This document shows, in pieces, positions 17,893-25,740 of a DNA stretch of 64,000 bases. The notes beneath the pieces were generated by a model. That model saw nothing but the letters and a program-made list of their open reading frames with translations, was not told where the DNA came from and ran no database searches. How positions within the stretch are numbered: the first letter of the stretch is position 1; every line of letters starts with the position of its first letter. The DNA comes from WYZ-LMO2 sp040514265 (GTDB lineage: Archaea > Halobacteriota > Archaeoglobi > Archaeoglobales > Archaeoglobaceae). The stretch covers positions 15,660 to 79,659 of the forward strand of contig JBEVCD010000026.1 of assembly GCA_040514265.1 (NCBI GenBank), given 5' to 3'. The position numbers were made by a program, and so were the translations under genes.

Positions 17893-17973
17893 GCCGGGGT
17901 TGCCGAGTGGTAAGGCGGCGGCCTGCTAAGCCGCTGGGCGTTGCCCGCGTGGGTTCGAATCCCACCCCCGGCG
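17893..17973 (+). tRNA. tRNA-Ser (GCU anticodon)
   Basis: Acceptor GCCGGGG pairs with CCCCGGC (17966-17972) and the discriminator is G. The anticodon stem-loop is GCGGC-CTGCTAA-GCCGC with anticodon GCT. A long variable arm (TGGGCG...CCCGCG) and a T arm with GGTTCGAATCC confirm a class II serine tRNA. CCA is not encoded and no intron is visible. Confidence 0.95.
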
Positions 17974-17985
17974 TCTTCGCTGAAT

Positions 17986-18390
17986 TCAGATTATCCTCAT
18001 GGTTCTGTCAACGAACTTTTCAACGAGTTTTACGTGCATATCCTCGTCTTCCGCAATTCTTTTCAGAATTTCTACATTCTCTCCAAGCAGCTCTCCGAAG
18101 TTGTTGATTAGCTCATCGTAGAGAGCTTTTACGCTCTTCTCGATGCTGTACAGCTCGTTAAATATTCTCCTATCCGTAAACTCTTCAACCTTCTTCTCAA
18201 GCTCAATTCCGAGCTTTTTTGCTATATCCTCAAGCATAGCCTTGTGTCTTTCGGAGTCTGCCATCAGCTTGAAAAGAACCTTTCTCTCTTCCTCGTCTGA
18301 ACTCAAAATGAAGGCTTTGAACTGCGCCTCGTTCTCAAAGCTGTAAGCTTTTTCGAGAGGTCCCTTGATCATTCTTACTGAGTCCTCCAT
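17986..18390 (-). CDS. Ferritin-like four-helix protein (134 aa)
   Basis: 134 residues, all helical, starting at the ATG at 18390; the longer frame upstream is low-complexity and runs antisense to the glycine-zipper gene. Segments such as MADSERHKAMLEDIAKKL and IAEDEDMHVKLVEKF look like the ExxH helices of rubrerythrin-type diiron proteins, but the ligand set is incomplete in the first pair. Function unknown; an oxygen- or peroxide-related role is only a guess. Confidence 0.6.
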   Translation of the reverse strand: MEDSVRMIKGPLEKAYSFENEAQFKAFILSSDEEERKVLFKLMADSERHKAMLEDIAKKLGIELEKKVEEFTDRRIFNELYSIEKSVKALYDELINNFGELLGENVEILKRIAEDEDMHVKLVEKFVDRTMRII

Positions 18391-18398
18391 AATAGTTC

Positions 18399-18412
18399 TC
18401 AACTTTAAATAA
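18399..18412. promoter_or_regulatory. A/T-rich promoter element before the glycine-zipper operon
   Basis: ACTTTAAATAAAAA is a strong TATA-like run in the gap between the ferritin-like gene (leftward) and the glycine-zipper gene (rightward). It could serve either; for the rightward operon it would leave a leader of about 55 bases. Confidence 0.4.
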
Positions 18413-18484
18413 AAAAACAGTTTGGTTGGATCGTCGGTGTTAATCTGCAGGTGTTCCCAGTAGCTTGGATCAACAAAGGATGCT

Positions 18485-18652
18485 GTGTGGATTTGTTTGG
18501 CGATCGTTGGAATGGCAGTCGTTCCAGCTGCTGCTGGATACCTTGCTGGCGAGTGGGCTGGGGTTAGAGCGGGCATGCTAATAGGAGGAGAGATTGGTGC
18601 ACTCGCTGGTCCCATTGGAGCGATAGTCGGAGCTGGAGTAGGTGGGCTTTAA
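18485..18652 (+). CDS. Glycine-zipper hydrophobic peptide, bacteriocin-like candidate
   Basis: A 55-codon frame with GTG start (46 codons from the ATG at 18512), missed by a 60-residue cutoff. AAAGGA sits about five bases before the GTG. After a hydrophobic head (VWICLAIVGMAVVPAAAG), glycines recur every four residues: GYLAGEWAGVRAGMLIGG, then EIGALAGPIGAIVGAGVGGL to the stop. This long GxxxG zipper is typical of membrane-inserting peptides, including class II and circular bacteriocins and holin-like proteins. The operon context (two-helix protein, SpoIIM/DUF95-like protein) supports an antimicrobial-type locus, but this is inference. Confidence 0.6.
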   Translation: MWICLAIVGMAVVPAAAGYLAGEWAGVRAGMLIGGEIGALAGPIGAIVGAGVGGL

Positions 18653-18680
18653 CGCTCGAATTTTATCATTTTTTGGAGGG

Positions 18681-18863
18681 ATGGACAAATTGCCATGGCT
18701 AATATCGTCCTCGATCCTCGCAGGAGTTTGCGGTCTAACAATTTATTGCCTCCTTTTGCAATTCAACTTCAGTAAGGAACTTTCATTAGCAATATCTATG
18801 AGCCTGGGTATGGGGGTGGGCGTAACTGTATTTAAGGTTGGAAGAGTTGGCAAAAAACGGTAA
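18681..18863 (+). CDS. Two-helix small membrane protein
   Basis: 60 residues from the ATG at 18681: helix 1 LISSSILAGVCGLTIYCLLL, helix 2 LAISMSLGMGVGVTVFKV, basic tail GRVGKKR. GGAGG lies immediately before the ATG, closer than usual, so a TTG a few codons downstream or a GTG at 18642 are alternative starts. In bacteriocin loci a protein of this size and topology would be an immunity candidate (inference). It overlaps the next gene by 26 bases. Confidence 0.6.
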   Translation: MDKLPWLISSSILAGVCGLTIYCLLLQFNFSKELSLAISMSLGMGVGVTVFKVGRVGKKR

Positions 18864-19131
18864 AGTTACTTTAGTGTTAATCTCAACGTTCTTGTACCTC
18901 TGCGGAGTTATTTGCTCTTATTTCTTGGTGAAGCCAGTGGATTTCTGCAGTGATGCTACGATCTCCCGAGCGCCTTTTGACTTAATCTTTAAAAACAACA
19001 TGTGTTTAGTAATACTCCTAATTTTTGGATTTGGTGTCCTGACAACCACAAATCTTTTACTGAACGGTTTTCTTGCTGGTAGCGTAGTAGGATCTGCCAG
19101 TGTCTGCATGTCCAAGAAATTCTCCTTCTAA
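18838..19131 (+). CDS. Short SpoIIM/DUF95-like membrane protein
   Basis: 97 residues, probable TTG start overlapping the upstream gene. Two to three helices; the segment FDLIFKNNMCLVILLIFGFG followed by TTTNLLLNGFLAGSVVG matches the central SpoIIM (DUF95) signature of NN, glycine-rich helix and NGxxxG. SpoIIM proteins are usually 170-200 residues and continue for another 70 or more residues; here translation stops ten residues after the motif. It is either a short variant or truncated by the junction with the convergent pseudogene. DUF95 proteins are regular partners of circular bacteriocins. Confidence 0.55.
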   Translation: MEELAKNGKVTLVLISTFLYLCGVICSYFLVKPVDFCSDATISRAPFDLIFKNNMCLVILLIFGFGVLTTTNLLLNGFLAGSVVGSASVCMSKKFSF

Positions 19132-19226
19132 CTCACCCGCACGGCATATTCGAAATCCCTGCCATCATCATAGCTGGGCAGCTGCTGAAATCTGCTCTGT
19201 TCGGGTAAAGATTGTGCCGAGGATAT

Positions 19227-20351
19227 CATCGAGTTCGATTCCGGAGGGCTGCCACCACAACTGGGGCGAGTAGAGCCAGAAGTATTCCGTAGCCCAAGCC
19301 CCTCAACCCCTCCCTTCAGCTCCAGAGATTTTGATGTGAGCAAGGCGGCGAGGTTTATTCCAAGGACGAAAACGCTCAGGCAAGTCCAGAGAGTCCAGAA
19401 GGTGGCGTCTCTGAGAAGATCGTAGTTCCCAGCCTCGATTTTCCTCCGAGTGTCAGCGATCGCTCTTCCGAGGGAGTCGTAACCAAAGAGCTTTGGAACG
19501 ATGAGAGCCGAAAGCGTTGTGGCGAGCAGGACAAAGACGATCACAGCAGCAAAAAAGTATCAACTTCAACGCTGCAGCTGTCAGCCAGACGTGGCAGAAA
19601 GTACGGGATCAAAACGAGCGGCGAGCACGTCGTTGTGGCGTGAATCGAAGGAATGAGCGGTATAAGAAGTGTGATTGTGAATTCTCTCCTCTTCTTGATG
19701 CTGTCGGGAAAGATGAAGAGCAGAAGGGAGAAAGTTGTCCAGTACGCGGAGACGAGAATGGGATTCCAGGGGTATCTGAAGTCCGGAGGGGCTAAGAGGG
19801 GTGCCAGAGCCGAGAATATTGAAATAGCAAGAATGAAAATGCTCTTGTTCAGCATGAAGTCGTAGCCGAGAACTCTGGAGAATGGGTAGAGGACGAGCAG
19901 AACAGGGGTAAAGTAGAAGAGGATGGTGTTAGCTACGTGCGCGAAGATGAAAGCTACGCGACTCGCAGCATCAAAGTCCCCCGTAATACACGGTGAACAC
20001 AGCCAAAATCCAGCCGGCGAAAATGGGTAGAAATATCGCAAAGCCGAGGTCGTTGGAAAGTTCCCACTCCTTCCTTTTCTCCCTCGCTTCCCACCACCTC
20101 ACCCTCGTTTTTCCAATGATTTCGTGGAGCCTCAGGATATCCCTGGCTTCGTATCCGTGTCTCTTTAGCGTGGCAACAACTACAATCGGCGTTACAGCTG
20201 CTGTGAAAAGCAAGATCGTCACAACCTGGGTGAGCTTTTGCCAGTCTAAACCACGCTCCTTAGCTGCAAGGAAGAGCAGAAGCGCTCCGGTAGCGTTGAT
20301 AACGATCAAGGTGGCAATTAAAGTTAACAGTCCTCTTTTTGCTGTTTCCAT
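19227..20351 (-). pseudogene. Frameshifted polytopic membrane protein, unknown family
   Basis: Three overlapping minus-strand frames join into one protein of about 370 residues with roughly ten helices: METAKRGLLTLIATLIVINA through ILAVFTVYYG; then AASRVAFIFAHVANTILFYF through LPRLADSCSVEVDT; then AAVIVFVLLATTLSALIVPK through SLELKGGVEG; then LGYGILLALLAPVVVAALRN to a stop at 19227. The shifts fall at a run of five G (near 19980), a run of six T (near 19550) and a G-rich stretch (near 19310). Homopolymer sequencing errors are therefore a real alternative to true decay. No family recognised; it could belong to the neighbouring peptide locus. Confidence 0.65.
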
Positions 20352-20452
20352 ATTTCTAATCTGAAGTGATGAGTTAAAGATTTCGGTGTCATCGTAAATT
20401 CCTGCTCTCTCCAGCGAGAAAAGCTTTTATCTCTCGTCTCAGCCGAGACGCA

Positions 20453-21319
20453 ATGGTGAGGAAGCTCGAAAGAAGGTCAGCTAGGATCCTGGCTTTCGTT
20501 CTGGCTTTCATAATGGTGGCGTCGATCTTTGCCTACTCCATCGCAGCCCTATTTCCGCTTAACCCGCAGCAGAGAGAAGTCAGGGCGAAGTATGAAATTT
20601 CAGACGTTGTCGCGAGACTCAACGCCTCGCAGTACGTCTACGCGAATTTCAGCTACATATACAGGCTGGAAGAGGACGACCCGCTCCGGACGTATGTGGA
20701 GAGGAACCTGAGAGAAGTCATGGATCCGAGAATTCTGAACAGGATGGTAATTGAGACGAACATGCTAGAGTTGCTCACAGCCTACATAGGTGGCTACCCC
20801 GTCTACTTCATCAACACCGGACTCGGAAAGGTATACTTCAGCACCCAGAGGGAGGAAAAGGTCGGAAACTACACTCTGAAGATCTACAGGAACGTAGCTC
20901 TCGTGGACGAGATAGAGCCCATAGCGGTAGGTTTCACGTATCCGCTGCTCGAGGCGCTCAACAGACTCGAGGGTAACGGCAGCGCATCTTACATGTCCAA
21001 CCTGAGTAACTTTGCCTACGCCGTGATACTCAACAGAGAGGCTGCGGCTCAGGTGTGTAGGCAGAACGAGACGACATTCTGCGATTTCCTCTTCCTCGGC
21101 TACCGTATAAACGGCAGTTACTACGAAGCTGTCTGGGTTATGCACGCGACCGCGAGCTTCTACTTCGTCGAGACGAACGAGACGAAGGAAAAGTACGACT
21201 ACTACTACGTCCGGACACTCGATGATCTTCAGGTAGCCTACATCGGTGATAGGGATTTCGATGAAGTCCTGCAAGCTAAGCCGGAGATAAGGGGAATAAT
21301 AATACAGCAGCTCAGCTAA
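20453..21319 (+). CDS. Membrane-anchored extracytoplasmic protein, unknown
   Basis: 288 residues: basic N-terminus, one helix (ILAFVLAFIMVASIFAYSIA, about residues 11-30), then a soluble outer domain rich in N-glycosylation sequons such as NAS, NFS, NGS and NET. I recognise no family. The gene stands between the frameshifted membrane protein and the RNA-processing genes, with its own promoter region (AAGCTTTTATC about 30 bases upstream). Confidence 0.7.
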   Translation: MVRKLERRSARILAFVLAFIMVASIFAYSIAALFPLNPQQREVRAKYEISDVVARLNASQYVYANFSYIYRLEEDDPLRTYVERNLREVMDPRILNRMVIETNMLELLTAYIGGYPVYFINTGLGKVYFSTQREEKVGNYTLKIYRNVALVDEIEPIAVGFTYPLLEALNRLEGNGSASYMSNLSNFAYAVILNREAAAQVCRQNETTFCDFLFLGYRINGSYYEAVWVMHATASFYFVETNETKEKYDYYYVRTLDDLQVAYIGDRDFDEVLQAKPEIRGIIIQQLS

Positions 21320-21350
21320 GTTTTTACAACCTCCCCCCAACGTCAGACGA

Positions 21351-22469
21351 ATGATGGTCGAAGCCGGGAAGACCGTACTCGCGAGGGGAAGGGTGAAGAT
21401 CGAGGGAGAGGCTGAGGTTCTCGGGAGTAGAAGAAAAGAGTTTGAGAGTGACAGATTCGTGCCGGTATACTGCATTTCGGACTGCAACGTCACAGCCGAC
21501 GAATTCGAAGTCGTAGACGGCTGCACGATCCCGGAGTCTTGGAAAAGGCTCGCAGAAAAGGACTGGGAGGTTCTGTTTATCTACGGTGGCGTCGATAGGG
21601 GAAAGAGCACGCTTGCGACGTATCTAGCAAACAGAGTCGGTGGAGCTTGGGTTCTGGACCTCGACGTAGGGCAAGCCGACGTAGCGCATCCTGGAGCCAT
21701 GGGCTACGGCTACGCGAAGGACATCGTGTCACTTTCGGAGGTGGGGATGGAGAATGGATACTTCGTCGGAACTATCTCGCCGAGTTTTAGAGAATCGAAG
21801 TGTCTGCGAGGCGTTGCGAGGCTGTGGAACGAACTCGAAAAGCTCGAAGGTCGTAAGATAGTCGACACGACTGGCTGGATAAGAGGACGCAGGGCAAAGG
21901 ACTACAAGCTTGCGAAGCTCGAAATAATACAGCCAGACGTTGTGGCTTCTTTCGAGGGCAATCCAGAGTTCCTGAGGGACTGGAAGGTGTTCGAGGTTGA
22001 GAGCGGACACGTCGTAAAGAGGAGCAGGGAGGAGAGAGCAAGCATAAGGGCTGCGCTCTACGCGAGGTGGATGAGGGACGGAAAGAAGTTGGAAGTTCGG
22101 GATCCGCTGGGAGGTAAGGAGCTACCCAAAGAGTTTCTTCAGGAAGTTCTGGGCGTCGAAGTCGAGTTCGCCAGAAGGGGAGACGACTTTCTGTTCGTGT
22201 GTCTGAGCAGGAGGTCCGAGGTCGATCCGGGTATAATCAGGGGGCTGAGGGAGCTATACGAGGTCGATGAAGTCTGCGTTGTGGGCAGAGAGGAGATGAG
22301 GGGGATACTCGTAGGACTCTACAAGGGCAGGAAGTACCTGGGTTTCGGGCTGCTGAGTTTCGAAGGTAAGTGGGTCCTCGAAACGCCGTTCGAGGACTTC
22401 GACTCGATGGAACTGGGAGAGATTAGGTTCGACGGCGAGAAGGAATATATAGTCAGGCTTCCCGTGTAG
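21351..22469 (+). CDS. Clp1/Grc3-type polynucleotide 5'-hydroxyl kinase
   Basis: 372 residues. The P-loop YGGVDRGKSTLATYLANRVG (about residues 77-96), LDLDVGQADVAHPGAMGYG and the lid GWIRGRRAKDYKLAKLE give the layout of the Clp1/Grc3/NOL9 kinase family, which phosphorylates RNA 5'-hydroxyl ends in rRNA or tRNA maturation. The C-terminal 130 residues form a beta-rich domain. It lies next to yjbQ and rlmE, consistent with RNA processing and modification. In-frame ATG codons at 21351 and 21354 cannot be separated. Confidence 0.85.
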   Translation: MMVEAGKTVLARGRVKIEGEAEVLGSRRKEFESDRFVPVYCISDCNVTADEFEVVDGCTIPESWKRLAEKDWEVLFIYGGVDRGKSTLATYLANRVGGAWVLDLDVGQADVAHPGAMGYGYAKDIVSLSEVGMENGYFVGTISPSFRESKCLRGVARLWNELEKLEGRKIVDTTGWIRGRRAKDYKLAKLEIIQPDVVASFEGNPEFLRDWKVFEVESGHVVKRSREERASIRAALYARWMRDGKKLEVRDPLGGKELPKEFLQEVLGVEVEFARRGDDFLFVCLSRRSEVDPGIIRGLRELYEVDEVCVVGREEMRGILVGLYKGRKYLGFGLLSFEGKWVLETPFEDFDSMELGEIRFDGEKEYIVRLPV

Positions 22470-22472
22470 TTT

Positions 22473-22850
22473 ATGGACGTTATAGAGATCGAGACGAAGC
22501 GGCGGACCGAAATAGTCGATATAACGGACGAGGTAGCCAAAAGAGCGGGCGGTAGTGCTGTGTTGGTCTACACTCCCCACACAACTACGGCGGTAATAAT
22601 CAACGAGGGTGAGAGCAGGCTGATCGAGGACGTGATAAACTTCCTCGAAAGGATAGCGCCGAGGGGGGCAGGATACAGGCACGACGAGATAGACAGTAAC
22701 GCCGACGCGCACATAAAGGCATCTCTTCTCGGTAACGCCGTCGTGGTTCCGGTGGAGAACGGAAGGCTCGCGCTCGGAACTTGGCAGCGGATTCTTTTCG
22801 TCGAGCTCGACGGACCGAGGCTCAGGAGAGTTTACGTAAAGCTTCTATGA
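22473..22850 (+). CDS. YjbQ family protein (UPF0047)
   Basis: 125 residues. YTPHTTTAVIINEGESRLIE, RHDEIDSNADAHIKASLLG and GRLALGTWQRILFVELDGPR are the conserved segments, holding the His/Asp cluster of this metal-binding trimeric family. Bacterial members have weak thiamine-phosphate-synthase activity; the physiological role is unsettled. It starts three bases after the kinase and overlaps rlmE by four bases. Confidence 0.93.
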   Translation: MDVIEIETKRRTEIVDITDEVAKRAGGSAVLVYTPHTTTAVIINEGESRLIEDVINFLERIAPRGAGYRHDEIDSNADAHIKASLLGNAVVVPVENGRLALGTWQRILFVELDGPRLRRVYVKLL

Positions 22851-23419
22851 GGGACAGTAGGGATTACTACTACTGGCAAGCCAAAAAGCTCGGATACAGG
22901 AGCAGAGCAGCTTTCAAGCTGCTCCAGATGAACAAAACTTTCAGACTGATAAAGGAGGGGAACTGGGTTCTCGACCTAGGAGCATCTCCGGGCGGATGGA
23001 GCCAGGTTGCGGTGGAGCTCGGAGCGAGGGTTGTAGCTGTAGACATAGTCCCAATGAAGCCTCTGGAAGGTGTCGTTTTCATAAGGGGCGACATAACGAG
23101 CGAGGAGACGATCGAAAGGATTAAGGAGGTCAGGGATCGATTCGACGTGGTCATGAGCGACGCTTCGCCGAAGATAACCGGGAAGTGGACGATAGACCAC
23201 CTGCGCTCTGTCGACTTGGCCTTCGCAAGCTTCAGAATAGCGAGGGAAGTTCTAAAGCCCGGTGGAAACTTCGTGGTGAAGGTCTTTCAGGGAGAGGAGA
23301 TTCAGAACTTCTTCAACGAGCTTAAGGGTCACTTCCGCTTCAGGAAATTCCACAGCCCGAAGGCTTCGAGAAAACAGAGCGCCGAAATTTACTTCATTGG
23401 AAAGGGATTTAAGGGTTAG
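22847..23419 (+). CDS. rlmE: RlmE/FtsJ family 2'-O-ribose methyltransferase
   Basis: 190 residues. SAM-binding motif LDLGASPGGWSQVAVELGAR (about residues 44-63), DVVMSDASPKITG and the K-D-K-E catalytic set (YRSRAAFKL, VMSDASP, FVVKVFQGEE, KPKASRKQSAE-like SPKASRKQSAEIYF). It would 2'-O-methylate U in the 23S rRNA A loop. The ATG at 22847 overlaps the yjbQ stop; an upstream in-frame start lies inside yjbQ. It converges with tatA by a four-base overlap. Confidence 0.95.
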   Translation: MRDSRDYYYWQAKKLGYRSRAAFKLLQMNKTFRLIKEGNWVLDLGASPGGWSQVAVELGARVVAVDIVPMKPLEGVVFIRGDITSEETIERIKEVRDRFDVVMSDASPKITGKWTIDHLRSVDLAFASFRIAREVLKPGGNFVVKVFQGEEIQNFFNELKGHFRFRKFHSPKASRKQSAEIYFIGKGFKG

Positions 23420-23754
23420 GGCTCCGCTTTCTCGGCTCTCGGTAATGCTCTGTTTATCTCTTCCAGCAGTTCCTCGTCGCTCTTGCCTTCCGGGTTTATA
23501 CCGAGGTCTCTCGCAATCTTTTCGAGTTTAGCCCTTTTCTCTTCCAGACTGAGCTTCTCTTCTCTGAGCTTCCTCTCGAACTCCGCAAGCTCCATCTCCG
23601 CCTCGCGCTGGGCTTTCTTGAACTCCGCAACGCTTCTGCCGAGGCTCCTCGCGACCTCAGGTAGCTTGCTGGCTCCGAAGAGGAGCAGAATTATTAGCAC
23701 TATCACTACCCACTCCTGTCCGCTAGGCATTATGAACATGTAGGCTAGCTCCAT
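23416..23754 (-). CDS. tatA: Twin-arginine translocase subunit TatA/E
   Basis: 112 residues: N-terminal helix WVVIVLIILLLFGASKLPEV followed by the amphipathic ARSLGRSVAEFKKAQREAE and a charged coiled-coil tail. These are the defining features of TatA, which forms the pore for folded proteins with RR signal peptides. An internal ATG (23730) would give the shorter, more typical start. No tatC lies in this window. Confidence 0.93.
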   Translation of the reverse strand: MELAYMFIMPSGQEWVVIVLIILLLFGASKLPEVARSLGRSVAEFKKAQREAEMELAEFERKLREEKLSLEEKRAKLEKIARDLGINPEGKSDEELLEEINRALPRAEKAEP

Positions 23755-23790
23755 GCTTAGAGTTTGGCTGGAATTTTAAAAAATTTGGTG

Positions 23791-24957
23791 TCACTCGACG
23801 AGGTCGATGCAGTTCCCTCTGAGAAGCTCTCCGACCCACTGGTAAAGTCTGTAGCCGTCGATTTTCTCGTTGTAGAAGCGATCCTTCTGCAGCGGGTAGA
23901 AGATTCCTCCGAAGAGGGCTGTGTGCTGGTAGTCGAGGGGCATGAACCTGCAGAAGCGCTCGCTCTCACTCCTTATTTCGCCGGTTACTTCCAGCAGCCT
24001 CGCCCTGTACTGCCAGGGGTAGTAGCCGCTGAAGATCGTTCCTATCACGAGATCCTTCTGATCCTCAAAAAGCCCGTAGATGCAATCCTCGCAGACCTCA
24101 AGACCGTAAAGCACCGCGTATATCGGGTCTCTGCCCTCGAAGTAAGGAATTGCTTCCTCAGGGAAGTTCTGCATGCTCCCCCACCTCTTCATAACTTCTT
24201 CCATCTGGAACTCGCTGCTCTTGCTCGGCATTATGCCCGGACCCGCATCGTTTACAACGATGACGGGCTTGCCGAAGATCCGGTATGCTGTGTATCCGTG
24301 CAGCAGTGTGGCGTAGCCCCCAGCCGAGCTGCCGGCGACGACTATTTTGTCAAATTTTTCTTCACCTATCCAGCGCATAGCTACGATCGCGTTCACGTAG
24401 CCGACGTGGTATACAGTCTTGGAGTCCCCGTCGTCGTAGTATTTCACGACCCTGTTGCCCATGTGCAAGTCGCCGGTGTTGTAGGGGATAAAGAGGATCG
24501 TCCAGTTGCGGAACGGATTCAGCGGGTTCTTGACGTCGAATATTCCTCCGCGATAGTACAGCTTCAGGAAGCAGAAGTTCGATTCGAGTGTGACGACGCT
24601 GCCTATGCCGAGGAGGGGCTTGCAAAGATCGGGATCCGTACAGAGTAGCGGTTTGCAGGTTTCGTAGTCTGCGCAGGCACCTCCGCCCTCGAAGTATATC
24701 AGCAGCTTGTCTTCACTTCCCCTCCTGACCATCACGAACGTGTCGTCTCCGACCCCGTTTACGCACGGCTCTGGCAGGTCTACCTTTACCCAGTCGATTC
24801 CATCGCTCGGATCGTCGATCGGAAGCTCGCTGAAGGACGGCATCGAGCTTATGTCCACAGCGAACGGGTCTGCATACATCGGCGTGACGATCTCGTAGCT
24901 GCCGAGTGCCGAAACGGGGGCGAGTAACAGCAGAAAGACGAGCGGTGCTAAGCGCAT
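23791..24957 (-). CDS. Exported pectinacetylesterase/Notum-like hydrolase
   Basis: 388 residues with a signal peptide (LAPLVFLLLLAPVSALG). The alpha/beta-hydrolase core carries KLLIYFEGGGACADYETC (about residues 89-106), the nucleophile elbow VVAGSSAGGYATLLHG, and multiple cysteines (CKPLLCTDPDLC, VCEDCIYG) that would form disulfides outside the cell. The family deacetylates carbohydrates or, as Notum, cleaves a lipid ester. Substrate unknown here. An intact, secreted member is unusual in an archaeon of this type. It stands alone, converging on nothing and followed by tatA. Confidence 0.82.
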   Translation of the reverse strand: MRLAPLVFLLLLAPVSALGSYEIVTPMYADPFAVDISSMPSFSELPIDDPSDGIDWVKVDLPEPCVNGVGDDTFVMVRRGSEDKLLIYFEGGGACADYETCKPLLCTDPDLCKPLLGIGSVVTLESNFCFLKLYYRGGIFDVKNPLNPFRNWTILFIPYNTGDLHMGNRVVKYYDDGDSKTVYHVGYVNAIVAMRWIGEEKFDKIVVAGSSAGGYATLLHGYTAYRIFGKPVIVVNDAGPGIMPSKSSEFQMEEVMKRWGSMQNFPEEAIPYFEGRDPIYAVLYGLEVCEDCIYGLFEDQKDLVIGTIFSGYYPWQYRARLLEVTGEIRSESERFCRFMPLDYQHTALFGGIFYPLQKDRFYNEKIDGYRLYQWVGELLRGNCIDLVE

Positions 24958-25081
24958 AAATTATGTTGATAACATTTGATAAAAAATTTTCTCTTAAAAT
25001 ACTTACAATTGTAATCATCTACATTTAGTTTAAATATTGTAATATCAAAAAATTTAAAAATACTCCCGTCAAACTCCTACC

Positions 25082-25729
25082 ATGGCTGTGGTGTTCCCCT
25101 CGAAGGAGTGGATGGAAGAGCTTTACAGGGCTGCGAACAGCGATGAAGAATACAGAAAGGTAGCTGCGAACTGGGAGGGAGACTTTCTCTGCATTGTAGA
25201 GCTGGATGCAGCCGCTCTCAGCGATTTCCAGAATCCGAAGACTCTTCGAGGTTTTCTGAGCATGATAGACACCGTTCCCAAAGAAAAGAGGATGAAATAT
25301 AAGGGAACGCCGAGCGGAAATTTCATGGAAGCTATAGGCTTGCCAATCGAGAAGCTCGCCGAATACGACGTCGGCGAGCTGGACAAGCTTCTGTCCGATC
25401 TCGGTGTAAGTGTTGACGAGCTCGCAAAGAAGATAGCGGAGCTTAAACCCGAAGATTTCAAGGGCGCCTCGCTGAACGTCTGGCTCGACTTCTGGCACGG
25501 GGAGCTGAGGAAGGTGGAGGTCGCTCCACCCGGAGAGCACGAAGACGCAAGATTCAAGCTAATCGGACCGTACGCTACGTTCAAGCAGCTTGTGCAGGGA
25601 AAAGCCGACGCCATAACACTCGTAGTCGGAGGAAAGCTGAAGCTTCAGGGTGATCTCAGCTACATGATGCGGAACATGGCTGCCGTAAGGAAGTTTACGC
25701 AGATCATGGGATCGATCCCCATCGAATAA
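25082..25729 (+). CDS. SCP2 sterol-binding-like lipid carrier protein
   Basis: 215 residues; the C-terminal half (LNVWLDFWHGELRKVEV, FKLIGPYATFKQLVQGKADA, KLKLQGDLSYMMRNMAAVRK) follows the SCP2 pattern for binding fatty-acyl chains. An AT-rich promoter region precedes it. It lies 11 bases before an acyl-CoA dehydrogenase gene, so it may deliver or bind acyl-CoA substrate for that enzyme (inference). Confidence 0.82.
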   Translation: MAVVFPSKEWMEELYRAANSDEEYRKVAANWEGDFLCIVELDAAALSDFQNPKTLRGFLSMIDTVPKEKRMKYKGTPSGNFMEAIGLPIEKLAEYDVGELDKLLSDLGVSVDELAKKIAELKPEDFKGASLNVWLDFWHGELRKVEVAPPGEHEDARFKLIGPYATFKQLVQGKADAITLVVGGKLKLQGDLSYMMRNMAAVRKFTQIMGSIPIE

Positions 25730-25740
25730 TTTTTAGGTTT

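Noticed and set aside
18391..18615. N-terminal extension of the ferritin-like gene to 209 residues
   Set aside because: The extra residues are low-complexity, proline/alanine-rich and exactly antisense to the glycine-zipper gene. The ATG at 18390 gives a sensible start.
23764..24648. 294-codon plus-strand open frame
   Set aside because: It is antisense to the well-supported pectinacetylesterase gene, lacks any recognisable motif and has low-complexity composition. It is a shadow of the GC-rich codon pattern.
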